Below, one piece after another: positions 1-10,081 of a DNA stretch of 64,000 bases. The stretch lies in contig JAYKKM010000180.1 in NCBI GenBank assembly GCA_035772405.1, forward strand, positions 295,001-359,000. Direction: 5' to 3'. The stretch is from Chrysogorgia sp. JL179-B06. Taxonomy: Eukaryota > Cnidaria > Anthozoa > Scleralcyonacea > Chrysogorgiidae. Both the position numbers and the translations under genes were made by a program. The notes under the pieces were generated by a model that saw nothing but the letters and a program-made list of their open reading frames with translations, did no database searches and was not told the origin of the DNA. The stretch's first letter is position 1. Each line of letters opens with the position of its first letter.

Positions 1-207
1 CCGACTAATCGGCTGGATAGGCGTCTTGTTTTATTTTATTTTCATATTATATTGGTATAGTTCCTTCATATGGCAAATCTTCGATCTTGCATAGCTTTTA
101 ATAATCGTTAAACCTATAAAAAATTACAATTATCGGGCTCACGCAAAACGATATATTATGCGGTACACACATGTTCGCTTTGCGGACCTCTCGTTACATA
201 TGTGGGA
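1..207. other. No recognised feature (left edge)
   Basis: No open frame or repeat is recognised here. Resemblance to the main element starts near position 208, so this is either host DNA or a part of the relic too diverged to see. Confidence 0.4.
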
Positions 208-478
208 GATGAAACATATTTTAGAAAAAGAAAAGCAGTATGAATCAAGACGATCCTCTGTTTTGTAGATCTCAAGATTTTTTAAAAACTCTTGGACATA
301 TTGAAATTGTATTGGTAAAATGTCAAAAAGTTCCTATGTTACCCGTTGAATATATCCAATCTTCAATGTTATAACTATTATTCCTATGTGATTTACCCGT
401 GGATGGTCGCCAATACGTATATACCTATTCGCGACAAGATCAATCGACGAATATTGGAAGCTTGTTAAAAGTATAACC
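208..478 (+). pseudogene. Relic of left-end small-protein family (B-type)
   Basis: The reading frame from the ATG at 240 closely resembles the proteins at 20599-20913 and 28905-29234: a hydrophobic strand, then a Cys-Lys-Val-Pro stretch, then an FYKLL-like strand, then a tyrosine-rich strand followed by DQS. It stops early at 372-374, but matching sequence continues to about 478. This is the leftmost trace of the older Polinton-like relic. Function is unknown. Confidence 0.65.
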
Positions 479-490
479 GAGTGTTATGTT

Positions 491-1284
491 ATATATCTCA
501 AATTCATGAATAATTCATGAGTTAATTAACCAATCAGAGTAGGCGAATTAATCAGGTGATTGCCCCGGTGAACCATGCCAACACAATACGCGTGACCTGG
601 ATATTAGTTGAACAACGTTGTTCATCTAATATCTTAATTACGCATGCAAATAATCTTCAAAATTGTAAACTGCAATTTAAATTATAACTAATTACTATTG
701 TGTTCAATTGAGATGCTATATGAACAACTCGAGCTCGTGTCCCACCGGGATATCCAAACACTCGAAAACAATTAACAAAAACACTCGCGCTTCGCGCTCG
801 TGTTTTCATACATTGTTTTCTCGTGTTTGGATATCCCGGTGAAACACTCGCTCTCGTTGTTCATGTATAAACACTCGCTCTCGTTGTTCATGTATAACAT
901 GAATAACGAGAGCGAGTGTTTCACCTGGATATCCAAACACGAGAAAACAATGTATGAAAACACGAGCGCGAAGCGCGAGTGTTTTTGTTAATTGTTTTCG
1001 AGTGTTTGGATATCCCGGTGGGATACGAGCTCGAGTTGTTCATATAGCATCTCAATTGAACACAATAGTAATTAGTTACAATTTAAATTGCAGTTTACAA
1101 TTTTGAAGATTATTTGCATGCGTAATTAAGATATTAGATGAACAACGTTGTTCATCTAATATCCAGGTCACGCGTATTGTGTTGGCATGGTTCACCGGGG
1201 TATCCAACCGCAATCACCTGATTTATTCGCCTACTCTGATTGGTTAATTAACTCATGAATTATTCATGAAATTTGAGATATATA
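491..1284. mobile_element. Foldback (long palindromic) element
   Basis: The sequence from 491 (ATATATCTCAAATTCATGAA) returns as its reverse complement ending near 1284. The arms are about 390 bp and include internal inverted blocks such as GTTCATCTAATATC and GGATATCC. The centre, about 885, has short direct copies of a GTTCATGTATAA-type block. The two 63-codon frames inside on opposite strands are mirror images produced by the palindrome and are not genes. It interrupts the relic between two left-end gene copies, so it inserted after that element. Confidence 0.8.
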
Positions 1285-1307
1285 TATAATTGATGTTTGT
1301 ATGAACA

Positions 1308-1478
1308 ATGAACCCACAAGAAATTGAATTAATACCTTTTAAAACACTATGTAATCAACAAACACTGCGTTTAATGAATTCTAGACCAATTCGTAACACG
1401 TTTTGATTCATCACAAAGAGATAAATTGGGTAAAAATGTACGTCTTAACAATCACTATATATTTGTTGTCATTTAATT
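1308..1478 (+). pseudogene. Relic of left-end small protein (24046/31488 type)
   Basis: The first codons after the ATG at 1308 and the end (GKNVR, then YIFV) match the 86-codon proteins at 24046-24306 and 31488-31748. The middle is deleted and the frame is broken by a stop near 1404. Confidence 0.6.
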
Positions 1479-1636
1479 TCTTATATCATAATTACTTTGT
1501 TGTTCTAAATAAATAAAATAATTTTTTGAAAAGTATGATTTATTTTTTATTTAAATAATCATGAAAAAATAAAACGAATATAAATATAACGCACTCGAAA
1601 ACTTTCTCGTTTGAATTTCTTTTAAAAAAAAAAAGA

Positions 1637-1867
1637 ATGGATAATCCCGCATTATGTTGACCCCAATATCTTGCAAAAATTAAAAAAATATATAATGATG
1701 TTGATGTTGTTATCATGATACCCTTTGATAGCGAGCAATATTATAAGTTATTATTATACCTATGTGAAATGGGTAGCAGTGACAAGTATATATATACTTA
1801 TGTAACAAACGACTGTTGGCATTTGAAAGGACGTTTTATTCAATTTACATATAAAGAGAAAGAATAA
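1637..1867 (+). pseudogene. Relic of left-end small protein (24425 type)
   Basis: It is homologous to the 78-codon protein at 24425-24661: MDNP start, YYKLLLYLCEMG core, YIYTYVTNDC strand and a LKGRFIQF ending. An early stop makes it a pseudogene. The stop overlaps the next ATG at 1867, the same arrangement as in the main element, so local gene order is conserved. Confidence 0.65.
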
Positions 1868-2743
1868 TGGAAAATAAAGAATTGGTTGAAAAGAGTGAGT
1901 GTTGGATTTTTAATGGCAAATTTTCACCACTCAATTATAGATGAATAAAAATAAAAAAATAAAATTATAAGCAATTGTTGGTGTTTTAGAAAAAAATCTC
2001 CATCACTCCTATATAAAGGAATGATAATAAAGGAAACTGAACACTTTTATTGTTGCAACGATATCAAAGATGTCTGAATTTGAGGATAAGGCTTTTCATA
2101 TATCTCTGAAACATTGCACGAAAAAATGGATTTACTCAAATTTACAATATGCACAAATATGTAGCAAATCTATTGAAATATTACACTAAATATTAAACTT
2201 GGAAAATGCCGCATTTACTCACTTTTTAGCAAATATGAAGCAAATGCGGCATTTACCATGTTTACTCGTATAGTAAATATAACATTTGAATAAATTTGCC
2301 CCCTATTTGCGCAGTTGTAAATTTGAGTAAATCCATTTTTTCATGCAGTGAAACTCTTGGTAGATAAATATCAAGATTCAAATTTGAAGTTGCTGCACTG
2401 GGATTTAAAGACAAATTATAAATTTGGATATATTTATAATTGTTATGATTGTTATTTTAAAGATGATAATATAGAATCCAAACTTCATTATCATCTTTAT
2501 CATTATTATGATAATATAAAACCTCAAGAATATGAATATGTTTTTAAAACAACTATAATACAAGAATACAATCCTTACGAGCCACCACCACCACCCATTA
2601 AAGAGGAATATGATCTTATCGGGGAACATGTATTGTTTATAAAAAAAATTGTTGGTGACGATCAAGACATATATGCGTTGGTGAAAAAAAAAATGATCCT
2701 ACAAACTAAACCCTTAGAAGAACTTCTTAAGAAAATATTTTAA
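1867..2743 (+). pseudogene. Relic of 181-codon left-end protein (24661 type)
   Basis: The N-terminal part (ECWIFNGKFSPL) and the C-terminal part (from KLLVDKYQDSNLK to the end) match the protein at 24661-25206. A small MITE at 2113-2348 splits the gene. The C-terminal half is still open and carries a poly-proline stretch. It also shows what the duplicated main copy at 25198 has lost: a tail after LIGEHVLFIKK. Confidence 0.7.
2113..2348. mobile_element. Small MITE inside relic gene
   Basis: Inverted ends of about 32 bp (beginning ATTGCACGAAAAAATGGATT, ending in its near complement) are flanked by a direct repeat TGAAAC at 2107-2112 and 2349-2354. The uninterrupted gene at 24661 shows a single TGAAAC at this place, so insertion and target duplication are directly visible. 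Confidence 0.8.
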
Positions 2744-2770
2744 TAAATATAAAAAACCCATTTTTTTAAC

Positions 2771-2773
<3 letters not shown>

Positions 2774-2863
<90 letters not shown>
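2774..2863. repeat. (TA)n microsatellite
   Basis: About 90 bp of pure TA marks the left border of the SINE/Penelope insertion complex in the relic. Confidence 0.95.
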
Positions 2864-2864
<1 letters not shown>

Positions 2865-2866
<2 letters not shown>

Positions 2867-3345
2867 AAAATTTCGAGTGTTGGAATACATACATTTTAAG
2901 ACCAAACCGGGACCAGTTGCGAAAAATGCAACTTAGCGGCCTTCCGGTAGGAATTGAACCCGCGACTCTGCGATTTGCTAGTGCAGTGCCCCGACCACTG
3001 AGCTACGGAAGCCGTTGCCGAGAGCCCAGCCACGAGTTCTGTATATATGGTGGGTAATGCCGGGATAAGACTCTGGGTATATTATAGGCAATATTTGGCA
3101 TTTCACTCGATCAAACTACATGTTGAAAGGATTTATGGTGAAGGAAAATTTCGAGTGTTGGAATACATACATTTTAAGACCAAACCGGGACCAGTTGCGA
3201 AAAATGCAACTTAGCGGCCTTCCGGTAGGAATTGAACCCGCGACTCTGCGATTTGCTAGTGCAGTGCCCCGACCACTGAGCTACGGAAGCCGTTGCCGAG
3301 AGCCCAGCCACGAGTTCTGTATATATGGTGGGTAATGCCGGGATA
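2865..3345 (-). mobile_element. tRNA-Ala-like SINE, tandem dimer
   Basis: There are two consecutive minus-strand copies. Each holds a tRNA-like head (reverse complement of GGCTTCCGTAGCTCAGTGG with an A box, and GGGTTCAATTCC as B box) plus a tail of about 200 bp. A 39-bp block (reverse complement of TGTATGTATTCCAACACTCG...) stands at both ends of the first unit and is shared with the second, so the copies overlap by that terminal repeat. The tRNA-like part is a derivative: the acceptor and anticodon stems mismatch and the anticodon loop is enlarged. Confidence 0.7.
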
Positions 3346-3349
3346 AGTC

Positions 3350-3641
3350 ATATCCCGGCATTACCCACCATATATACAGAGTCTTATCCCGGCATTACCC
3401 ACCATATATACAGAACTCGTGGCTGGGCTCTCGGCAACGGCTTCCGTAGCTCAGTGGTCGGGGCACTGCACTAGCAAATCGCAGAGTCGCGGGTTCAATT
3501 CCTACCGGAAGGCCGCTAAGTTGCATTTTTCGCAACTGGTCCCGGTTTGGTCTTAAAATGTATGTATTCCAACACTCGAAATTTTCCTTCACCATAAATC
3601 CTTTCAACATGTATTTTGATCGAGTGAAATGCCAAATATTG

Positions 3642-3645
<4 letters not shown>
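3350..3645 (+). mobile_element. tRNA-Ala-like SINE, inverted copy
   Basis: This plus-strand copy of the same SINE has its tRNA-like head at about 3440-3514 and the 39-bp terminal block at 3559-3597. It faces the dimer at 2865-3345 and forms a near-perfect inverted repeat centred at about 3347-3360, where a GGGTAATGCCGGGATAAG hairpin is visible. The identical 71-codon frames on both strands are repeat sequence. Confidence 0.7.

Positions 3646-3690
<45 letters not shown>
3643..3690. repeat. (TA)n microsatellite
   Basis: A TA tract separates the SINE from the 3' end of the inverted Penelope-like copy. Confidence 0.95.
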
Positions 3691-3693
<3 letters not shown>

Positions 3694-5280
3694 CGCTTAC
3701 CTCAAAACTGGTCTGCTACAACTTGTTTCATCTGTAAAAGAATCTTCAGGCAGTGACAATATCGAAAGGGATGACCGCTTTTTTATAGGCTTTCTGCCGG
3801 AAAGTGGGGCGTATGTGGGGGACAAAGCATGAGGTCATGGCTTTGTTTGCGTTGATTACGCGAAATTTATTACGATGACGACACTGTGAAATTATTTCCG
3901 CTCTTTTGTTGAGTAAACTATTCTTATTTTTTTCTTTTAAAATACAAAATTTTTCTTCTAAACATAAATTGCATCGTTTTGATCCTCCTGTGTACGAAAT
4001 AGAATGTTTTAGAATTTGCCAATTAATACTGAAATCTTTATTGTTTTCTTTCAATGTCCAAATATATTTCGAAAGTTCGGTGTCATTTTCATGCTTTTTA
4101 TGTTGAAAAGATTTAGTGTGGTTGGCCAATCGCTCTTTGAATGTGGTTGCAGTCATACCAATGTAGTGTTTTATTTCGTTTGTGATGTTTACTGTCACTG
4201 TTGCTTTGTATACTATGTCTCTAGTCATGCATTGTTCTTGAAGCGGGCAAATGGTGTTCTCTCTACAACTGCAATTAGTAGCGTCCCTATCCTGCGGTTT
4301 GATGTTCCTAGCTATGCGTGCATTGTGCTTAGTGATTATTGACTTAACATTGTTCATGCAGCTGTAACTTACTTTAACTGTATTTCTGTTAAAAATCTTA
4401 TGGAGCTTGTGGTGCGGAGGGAAATGTTTGTCAATTAGGCTAAGGAAATTACGTCCTATGTTAGTGCTGACACTCTTGCTAAATGGTGGGTTGAACCAAA
4501 TGATATTGCGTTGCCTATTCCTACGTGGTCGTTGCGGTGTATCATGAGTGTAGCTAAGTTCATGATTAAAGTTGCTGTGCCTAAGCGCGTTCTGATATAA
4601 GGGTGCAGATTCCTGAAAAGTTTGCTCATCTGACGAAAGGAGTTTAATGCGTTTGTTAATTGATGCATGTAGTTGCCTTGTTATGCTTGGTGGATGGTTA
4701 GAGTGCATATTTATGTATAGCGGATCGTCATTGGGCTTCCTAGCTATAGGGCCTATAGTTTCCATTGTTAAGGTCGAAAGTTACATCTAAAAAGTTTACT
4801 ATACGTAAATTTGATTCGGCGGTGATTTTTAGGTCAAATTGCTCGAAAATTTTGTGGAGATCTTTTCTTGTTTTGTCTGCTAAACGTGCTGATTTACTTT
4901 TTATGATAGCCAAACCGTCATCTCTATATAGGCCGATGCTTTCTTTGCCAAATTTCTTACTTAGGTGGTTTAAAATGAAAAGGCCTACGAGCTCACAAAT
5001 TTCCGCGCCGTCGAAACTGCCCATGGTAACGTCGAACAAATTCTTGCTATCTTTTTTTATCCATGAAATTCCGCTATTGAAAAGGAGAGATTTTCTAGCG
5101 TGTTTTATTATTGAAATGTTGTTTTGAGGTATAGTAGCCAAATTTGAAGCCCAGGACAGAGCTTGGTCCAATAGTTTTTCAGAAATAGATGGATAGAAAT
5201 CGACAATGTCAAATGAAATGAAACTGTGTCTGTCCTTATCTTTTATATTGCCAAACCACTCAATAACTTGTTTTGTATTT
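3691..5280 (-). pseudogene. Penelope-like element, 5'-truncated inverted copy
   Basis: This is almost identical to the reverse complement of 5760-7345, so it is a minus-strand copy lacking the first part of the ORF. It contains the second half of the reverse transcriptase (YRDDGLAI catalytic box), the Cys-rich linker and the GIY-YIG-like C-terminal domain. The frame is broken near 4743 by an extra 4 bases (CTAG) that the plus copy does not have. It abuts the plus copy head to head. Penelope-like elements are known for partial inverted copies at their borders; the arrangement here is seen directly. Confidence 0.85.
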
Positions 5281-7258
5281 TCATCTATATGTAATAACTA
5301 TAGACGAACTTATAAAACTAATCGAGAATGTACAATTCCGGCCATATAGGAACCAATTTCAGAAATCTTTGGCTAACGATTTAAAGAAAATTAATACGTC
5401 TCCCAACATTTTCATTTTTGCAGACAAAACTCGGAATATTTATGAAACCCCGCCCGACATATACAACAATCTCTTACATGACAACATCACAAAAACATAT
5501 AAGCATGGATCCGAGGACTCTATAGATGAAATTGACTCAGAACTAAAAGACATTTCGAACAATTTAGGAATCGGCGACAGAATTGAAAAAATGAAAAAAC
5601 GCGAAGCATTTATATCTTTAAAAGACCACAAAGAAAATTTCGAAAACAACCCAAAATGTATATTAATTAACCCCGCCAAAAGCGAATCCGGAAAACTAAG
5701 CAAAGCTATTTTGGACAAAATTAATTCTAATTTGAGACAAAAACTGAATTTAAATCAATGGAGAAATACAAAACAAGTTATTGAGTGGTTTGGCAATATA
5801 AAAGATAAGGACAGACACAGTTTCATTTCATTTGACATTGTCGATTTCTATCCATCTATTTCTGAAAAACTATTGGACCAAGCTCTGTCCTGGGCTTCAA
5901 ATTTGGCTACTATACCTCAAAACAACATTTCAATAATAAAACACGCTAGAAAATCTCTCCTTTTCAATAGCGGAATTTCATGGATAAAAAAAGATAGCAA
6001 GAATTTGTTCGACGTTACCATGGGCAGTTTCGACGGCGCGGAAATTTGTGAGCTCGTAGGCCTTTTCATTTTAAACCACCTAAGTAAGAAATTTGGCAAA
6101 GAAAGCATCGGCCTATATAGAGATGACGGTTTGGCTATCATAAAAAGTAAATCAGCACGTTTAGCAGACAAAACAAGAAAAGATCTCCACAAAATTTTCG
6201 AGCAATTTGACCTAAAAATCACCGCCGAATCAAATTTACGTATAGTAAACTTTTTAGATGTAACTTTCGACCTTAATAATGGAAACTATAGGCCCTATAG
6301 GAAGCCCAATGACGATCCGCTATACATAAATATGCACTCTAACCATCCACCAAGCATAACAAGGCAACTACCTGCATCAATTAACAAACGCATTAAACTC
6401 CTTTCGTCAGATGAGCAAACTTTTCAGGAATCTGCACCCTTATATCAGAACGCGCTTAGGCACAGTAACTTTAATCATGAACTTAGCTACACTCATGATA
6501 CACCGCAACGACCACGTAGGAATAGGCAACGCAATATCATTTGGTTCAACCCACCATTTAGCAAGAGTGTCAGCACTAACATAGGACGTAATTTCCTTAG
6601 CCTAATTGACAAACATTTCCCTCCGCACCACAAGCTCCATAAGATTTTTAACAGAAATACAGTTAAAGTAAGTTACAGCTGCATGAACAATGTTAAGTCA
6701 ATAATCACTAAGCACAATGCACGCATAGCTAGGAACATCAAACCGCAGGATAGGGACGCTACTAATTGCAGTTGTAGAGAGAACACCATTTGCCCGCTTC
6801 AAGAACAATGCATGACTAGAGACATAGTATACAAAGCAACAGTGACAGTAAACATCACAAACGAAATAAAACACTACATTGGTATGACTGCAACCACATT
6901 CAAAGAGCGATTGGCCAACCACACTAAATCTTTTCAACATAAAAAGCATGAAAATGACACCGAACTTTCGAAATATATTTGGACATTGAAAGAAAACAAT
7001 AAAGATTTCAGTATTAATTGGCAAATTCTAAAACATTCTATTTCGTACACAGGAGGATCAAAACGATGCAATTTATGTTTAGAAGAAAAATTTTGTATTT
7101 TAAAAGAAAAAAATAAGAATAGTTTACTCAACAAAAGAGCGGAAATAATTTCACAGTGTCGTCATCGTAATAAATTTCGCGTAATCAACGCAAACAAAGC
7201 CATGACCTCATGCTTTGTCCCCCACATACGCCCCCACTTTCCGGCAGAAAGCCTATAA
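5273..7258 (+). CDS. Penelope-like reverse transcriptase with GIY-YIG endonuclease
   Basis: This open frame of about 660 codons runs in from the junction without a clear ATG. Visible in order are: the reverse transcriptase region with SFDIVDFYPSIS (palm A) and YRDDGLAI (palm C, Y-x-DD), FLDVTFDL just after, then a CxCx5-CPLx4-C cluster, and a C-terminal domain with YIGMT, Arg-Leu-Asn-His-like residues and a late Glu, as in GIY-YIG nucleases. This RT plus GIY-YIG order is the hallmark of canonical Penelope-like elements, which use it for target-primed reverse transcription. The frame is open, but the missing N-terminus suggests an immobile copy. Confidence 0.85.
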   Translation: MYFHLYVITIDELIKLIENVQFRPYRNQFQKSLANDLKKINTSPNIFIFADKTRNIYETPPDIYNNLLHDNITKTYKHGSEDSIDEIDSELKDISNNLGIGDRIEKMKKREAFISLKDHKENFENNPKCILINPAKSESGKLSKAILDKINSNLRQKLNLNQWRNTKQVIEWFGNIKDKDRHSFISFDIVDFYPSISEKLLDQALSWASNLATIPQNNISIIKHARKSLLFNSGISWIKKDSKNLFDVTMGSFDGAEICELVGLFILNHLSKKFGKESIGLYRDDGLAIIKSKSARLADKTRKDLHKIFEQFDLKITAESNLRIVNFLDVTFDLNNGNYRPYRKPNDDPLYINMHSNHPPSITRQLPASINKRIKLLSSDEQTFQESAPLYQNALRHSNFNHELSYTHDTPQRPRRNRQRNIIWFNPPFSKSVSTNIGRNFLSLIDKHFPPHHKLHKIFNRNTVKVSYSCMNNVKSIITKHNARIARNIKPQDRDATNCSCRENTICPLQEQCMTRDIVYKATVTVNITNEIKHYIGMTATTFKERLANHTKSFQHKKHENDTELSKYIWTLKENNKDFSINWQILKHSISYTGGSKRCNLCLEEKFCILKEKNKNSLLNKRAEIISQCRHRNKFRVINANKAMTSCFVPHIRPHFPAESL

Positions 7259-7400
7259 AAAAGCGGTCATCCCTTTCGATATTGTCACTGCCTGAAGATT
7301 CTTTTACAGATGAAACAAGTTGTAGCAGACCAGTTTTGAGGTAAGCGAAAATCTATTATTTGCTCTAACTATATGTTGTTGAGCACTCTTTGCATTTCGT
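5281..7400 (+). mobile_element. Penelope-like retroelement (main copy)
   Basis: One long ORF is followed by a 3' tail (about 7259-7400) that includes TTGAGCACTCTTTGCATTTC. The 5' end is cut at the junction with the inverted copy at about 5281, and no ATG starts the ORF, so the N-terminus is missing. The two copies plus the SINEs form a composite insertion bounded by TA tracts in the relic between its 24661-type and 32830-type genes. Confidence 0.8.
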
Positions 7401-7417
7401 AGACCAAACCTACACGT

Positions 7418-7437
7418 ATATATATATATATATATAT
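7418..7437. repeat. (TA)n microsatellite at right border of the insertion
   Basis: A short TA tract. Just after it, ATGTAATTATTTTTTATAAG resumes the relic and matches 32740 onward in the main element. Confidence 0.85.
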
Positions 7438-7526
7438 ACATGTAATTATTTTTTATAAGAAATAAAAAACCCGATTGTTTTCTATAAAATGGTTGAATGT
7501 TTTTTATTTTTTTATTAGTTCTTAAT

Positions 7527-7820
7527 ATGAATGCGCGCGAACTATTGAATAGTGTATTTAATCATCTTGAGGATGATACATTTAAATTTATGAGATGACA
7601 TCAAATAATAACAGCTACAAGGAGTAATGAATATACTGGAAAGATACATTTATTGGAGTGTAAGGAAATTAAATCAGATGCAATATTAATCTTTAAAATA
7701 TTAAATTGTTTGGAATATATTGATATTTGGAAAGAAAGAATAGTACTAAAGAATATTCAACCTATGATTTATCTTGTTTCATGTATAAAGACGTGCAAAT
7801 CAACAATTTAACATGTAAAA
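7527..7820 (+). pseudogene. Relic of left-end protein (32830 type), longer version
   Basis: It starts MNARELL like the ORF at 32830. It keeps an internal stretch of about 190 bp (with a HLLECKEIK core) that is absent from 32830-32988, so the main element's copy is a deletion derivative. Stops break this copy. The core motif places it in the left-end small-protein family. Confidence 0.6.
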
Positions 7821-7837
7821 TTGAATCTTGGAAAATA

Positions 7838-8219
7838 TGAATGATGAACATGGATTAGTTTGGTTTAGACGTGAAAAGAACGAGAAAAAAGAAGGGAAAA
7901 AAACATTGAAACATTGGAACATCTTTCACCACTTTCTATATCTGCTTCAAGGCCCTTATATCAATTACAATTACTTGAATGTAAAAAAAATACATGATTA
8001 GTAGGCAGGGGTTATTTTAAATATAATGTAAAACTTAAGGTTATGAATTATGAGGATACATCATTTGGTGGAAAAACTATATTAAGTGATGTTGATGAAG
8101 ATGCAAGCAAATTAGTTGGAAAAACTGTTCAATTAATAAACAATGGTAATCGTTTTGTTTTAGTTAAACAAAATATAAAAAAGAAAGAATTGAAAAAAAA
8201 CTTTAAACAACGTTTTTAA
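7838..8219 (+). pseudogene. Relic of left-end protein (32969 type)
   Basis: DEHGLVWFRR at the start and a Lys-rich KQNIKKKELKKNFKQ end match the 130-codon protein at 32969-33361. Frameshifts break the middle. Confidence 0.65.
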
Positions 8220-8330
8220 AAAAAAAAGATTTTACCTTCAAAATTTATTTTATTTATTTGTCTTTTGTTTGTTGTGTTCATTTACAGGAATTTTTGAAGA
8301 TTCAATAAATATCAAAAGTTGTAACGTAAC

Positions 8331-8633
8331 ATGCTTGATGCGATATACGTTGCAATTGCTGAATTACACATACAACAGCACTTAATGTTATATGATTTTA
8401 GTTTTACGAACAATAAAACAACAGTTAAAATAATTGTGTTCAATTTATTTAAATCGCAATTTTATACTACCGATATCCCAAATAATGAAGATATCATTTG
8501 TGTTAGTTTTTTGGGAAAATTTATTGAGATTGATGACTTACTATATGTGAAAATTAAGTTTAATGAATATGATATACCCTGTAAAATAAAAAATAAGAAT
8601 GAAAATAAAAAAAAGTTACAAAATAATTGTTAA
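8331..8633 (+). CDS. Left-end small protein, intact in the relic (33481 type)
   Basis: An open frame of 100 codons from ATG. The homologue in the main element (33481-33748) has lost this ATG (ATA there). The protein has alternating hydrophobic strands (KIIVFNLF, FYTTDI, LLYVKIKF) and a Lys/Asn-rich tail. The FLGKFIEI segment resembles the IGKxVxF ending of the left-end family. Function is unknown. An open frame inside an otherwise broken relic may be chance survival. Confidence 0.5.
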   Translation: MLDAIYVAIAELHIQQHLMLYDFSFTNNKTTVKIIVFNLFKSQFYTTDIPNNEDIICVSFLGKFIEIDDLLYVKIKFNEYDIPCKIKNKNENKKKLQNNC

Positions 8634-8689
8634 TTTTTATTGTTACTTCATTATCAATCATGATAACTAAATAACGTTTTAATACTAGC

Positions 8690-9188
8690 ACATCAAAATG
8701 TTCACATTATTTGCAATTGGATGAAATATTTACAATTTCGCAGGAGATGCTAACAACTTTTTGTAAAGATGATGAAGAAGAAGAAGAAGAAGAAGAAGAA
8801 GAAGAAGAAGAAGAAGAAGAAGAAGACAATAATTGGAAAATAAGTAAATTTTGTAAAAATATTCATGAAATATGTCTAATTTAAGTAATGCGGGTAATTT
8901 CAGTAAATAAACGATATATGTTGGTACACATGAAGGAATTCATCCCTTCTATATTGATTTATATATGGAACGTTTCAATGAATTTTACATAGAAAATCAT
9001 TTACAAAAAAATATTTCTGTATTAATCGATTTTATTTTTGAACCATTCATCCTTTTTATGAATGTAAAGTAAAAACAAAAAAACAACCTAAAAAGTTATG
9101 TAAAATTTTAGGTATTATGCAAAGAAAACAAATTAGTTTATTTGATATAAATCGTGATACATTGTTATTAGATGAATTATTATTATAA
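8690..9188 (+). pseudogene. Fic-domain protein relic
   Basis: It is homologous to 33800-34564: a YVGTHEG segment near 8920, a YIDLYMERFNEFY-like helix, and a C-terminal part that ends LLLDELLL. The catalytic HPFxDGNGR block seen in the main copy is deleted here (around 9040-9060). A (GAA)n tract at 8770-8824 has expanded inside it. Confidence 0.65.
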
Positions 9189-9237
9189 TAAAAATATATT
9201 TTATTTTATAAAAAACGTTGTTTTGTTTCAAAAGATG

Positions 9238-9245
9238 TATAAATA
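9238..9245 (+). promoter_or_regulatory. TATA box
   Basis: TATAAATA lies 42 bases before the ATG at 9287 and is conserved with 34617-34624, followed in both copies by CAAC and a TCACATTCGAAA leader. Confidence 0.6.
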
Positions 9246-9286
9246 CAACCTCACTTTAGCATTAACATCACATTCGAAAGACTACC

Positions 9287-10053
9287 ATGGCTGCAACAAC
9301 TTCAATGTCTTTTTATTCACTTGAATATACACATAATACTTATTCGTTACAATCGTATGAGGATTATTCACAAAAAAATACATTTATAAAAAAAATGGAA
9401 ATGCATATCTCGCGAAAGTATATCCTACTAGTCGAGAGTGTTTGAAAATTCTAATGAATAGTAAATTAGTAAGTTAATTGAGTAAAAATACATTGAAAAT
9501 TGGTTTAAAAAAGGAAATTATTTACCAATTAAAAGAAAATCTTCTACCTGAAAAAGATTTGGTGTTCAATGTTGATGATGATGAAAATGTCCTACCTATG
9601 AGCTATGAAACATCTATTCCTAACGAACACGACAACTGGGTAGATAAATTTAGGTCATTTCATATTAACAAAAATGACAACATGGCTGCAATTATTGATG
9701 GATTACGCAAATATAATCAAGCAGATGGTGATAAAAAAAAGAAACATTAAATAAAAATAAAAATAATGGTTTTGATTTATCCAGTGAAAAAAGAATAAAA
9801 AAATCATTGACAATGATAATGATGATGATGATGATGAGGGTTTTTTTTCTAAACCCTGTGAAAAGGTTCTTTGTAAACTTTTTTATTTTCGATTTATACA
9901 TAAATTGTCAATGCATGATACAATATGTATGTATAATGATGTTATAAATGAAGAATTAGATATTACAGATCAGTATGATTTTGTTCAAAATTGTGATAAT
10001 GATTTACTTTGTGAACTTGAGGAATTGTATCAAACAATTATATTAAAAGAATA
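9287..10053 (+). pseudogene. Relic of the 34671-35575 gene
   Basis: MAATTSM start, a YQLKENLLPEKDLVF core, NWVDKF, and a C-terminal part with FSKPCEK and DTICMYNDVINEELDI match the main element. Here the two halves that are separate frames in the main element run on in one frame between about 9478 and 9750, which shows they belong to one gene. Other frameshifts break it. Confidence 0.65.
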
Positions 10054-10081
10054 AAAAAACAACTTTTGGGGGGGTTTAGAA

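Noticed and set aside
772..991. Two overlapping 63-codon frames on opposite strands
   Set aside because: They are mirror images created by the foldback palindrome and made of repeated blocks.
2714..2905. Minus-strand frame of repeated Tyr-Ile
   Set aside because: Translation of the TA microsatellite only.
3440..3514. A functional tRNA-Ala gene
   Set aside because: Stem mismatches, an enlarged anticodon loop and several copies with a shared non-tRNA tail show a SINE, not a tRNA gene.
3120..3610. Identical 71-codon frames on both strands
   Set aside because: They lie wholly within inverted SINE copies; the frame runs through the tRNA-like head.
4765..5127. 120-codon plus-strand frame
   Set aside because: Antisense of the inverted Penelope-like reverse transcriptase.
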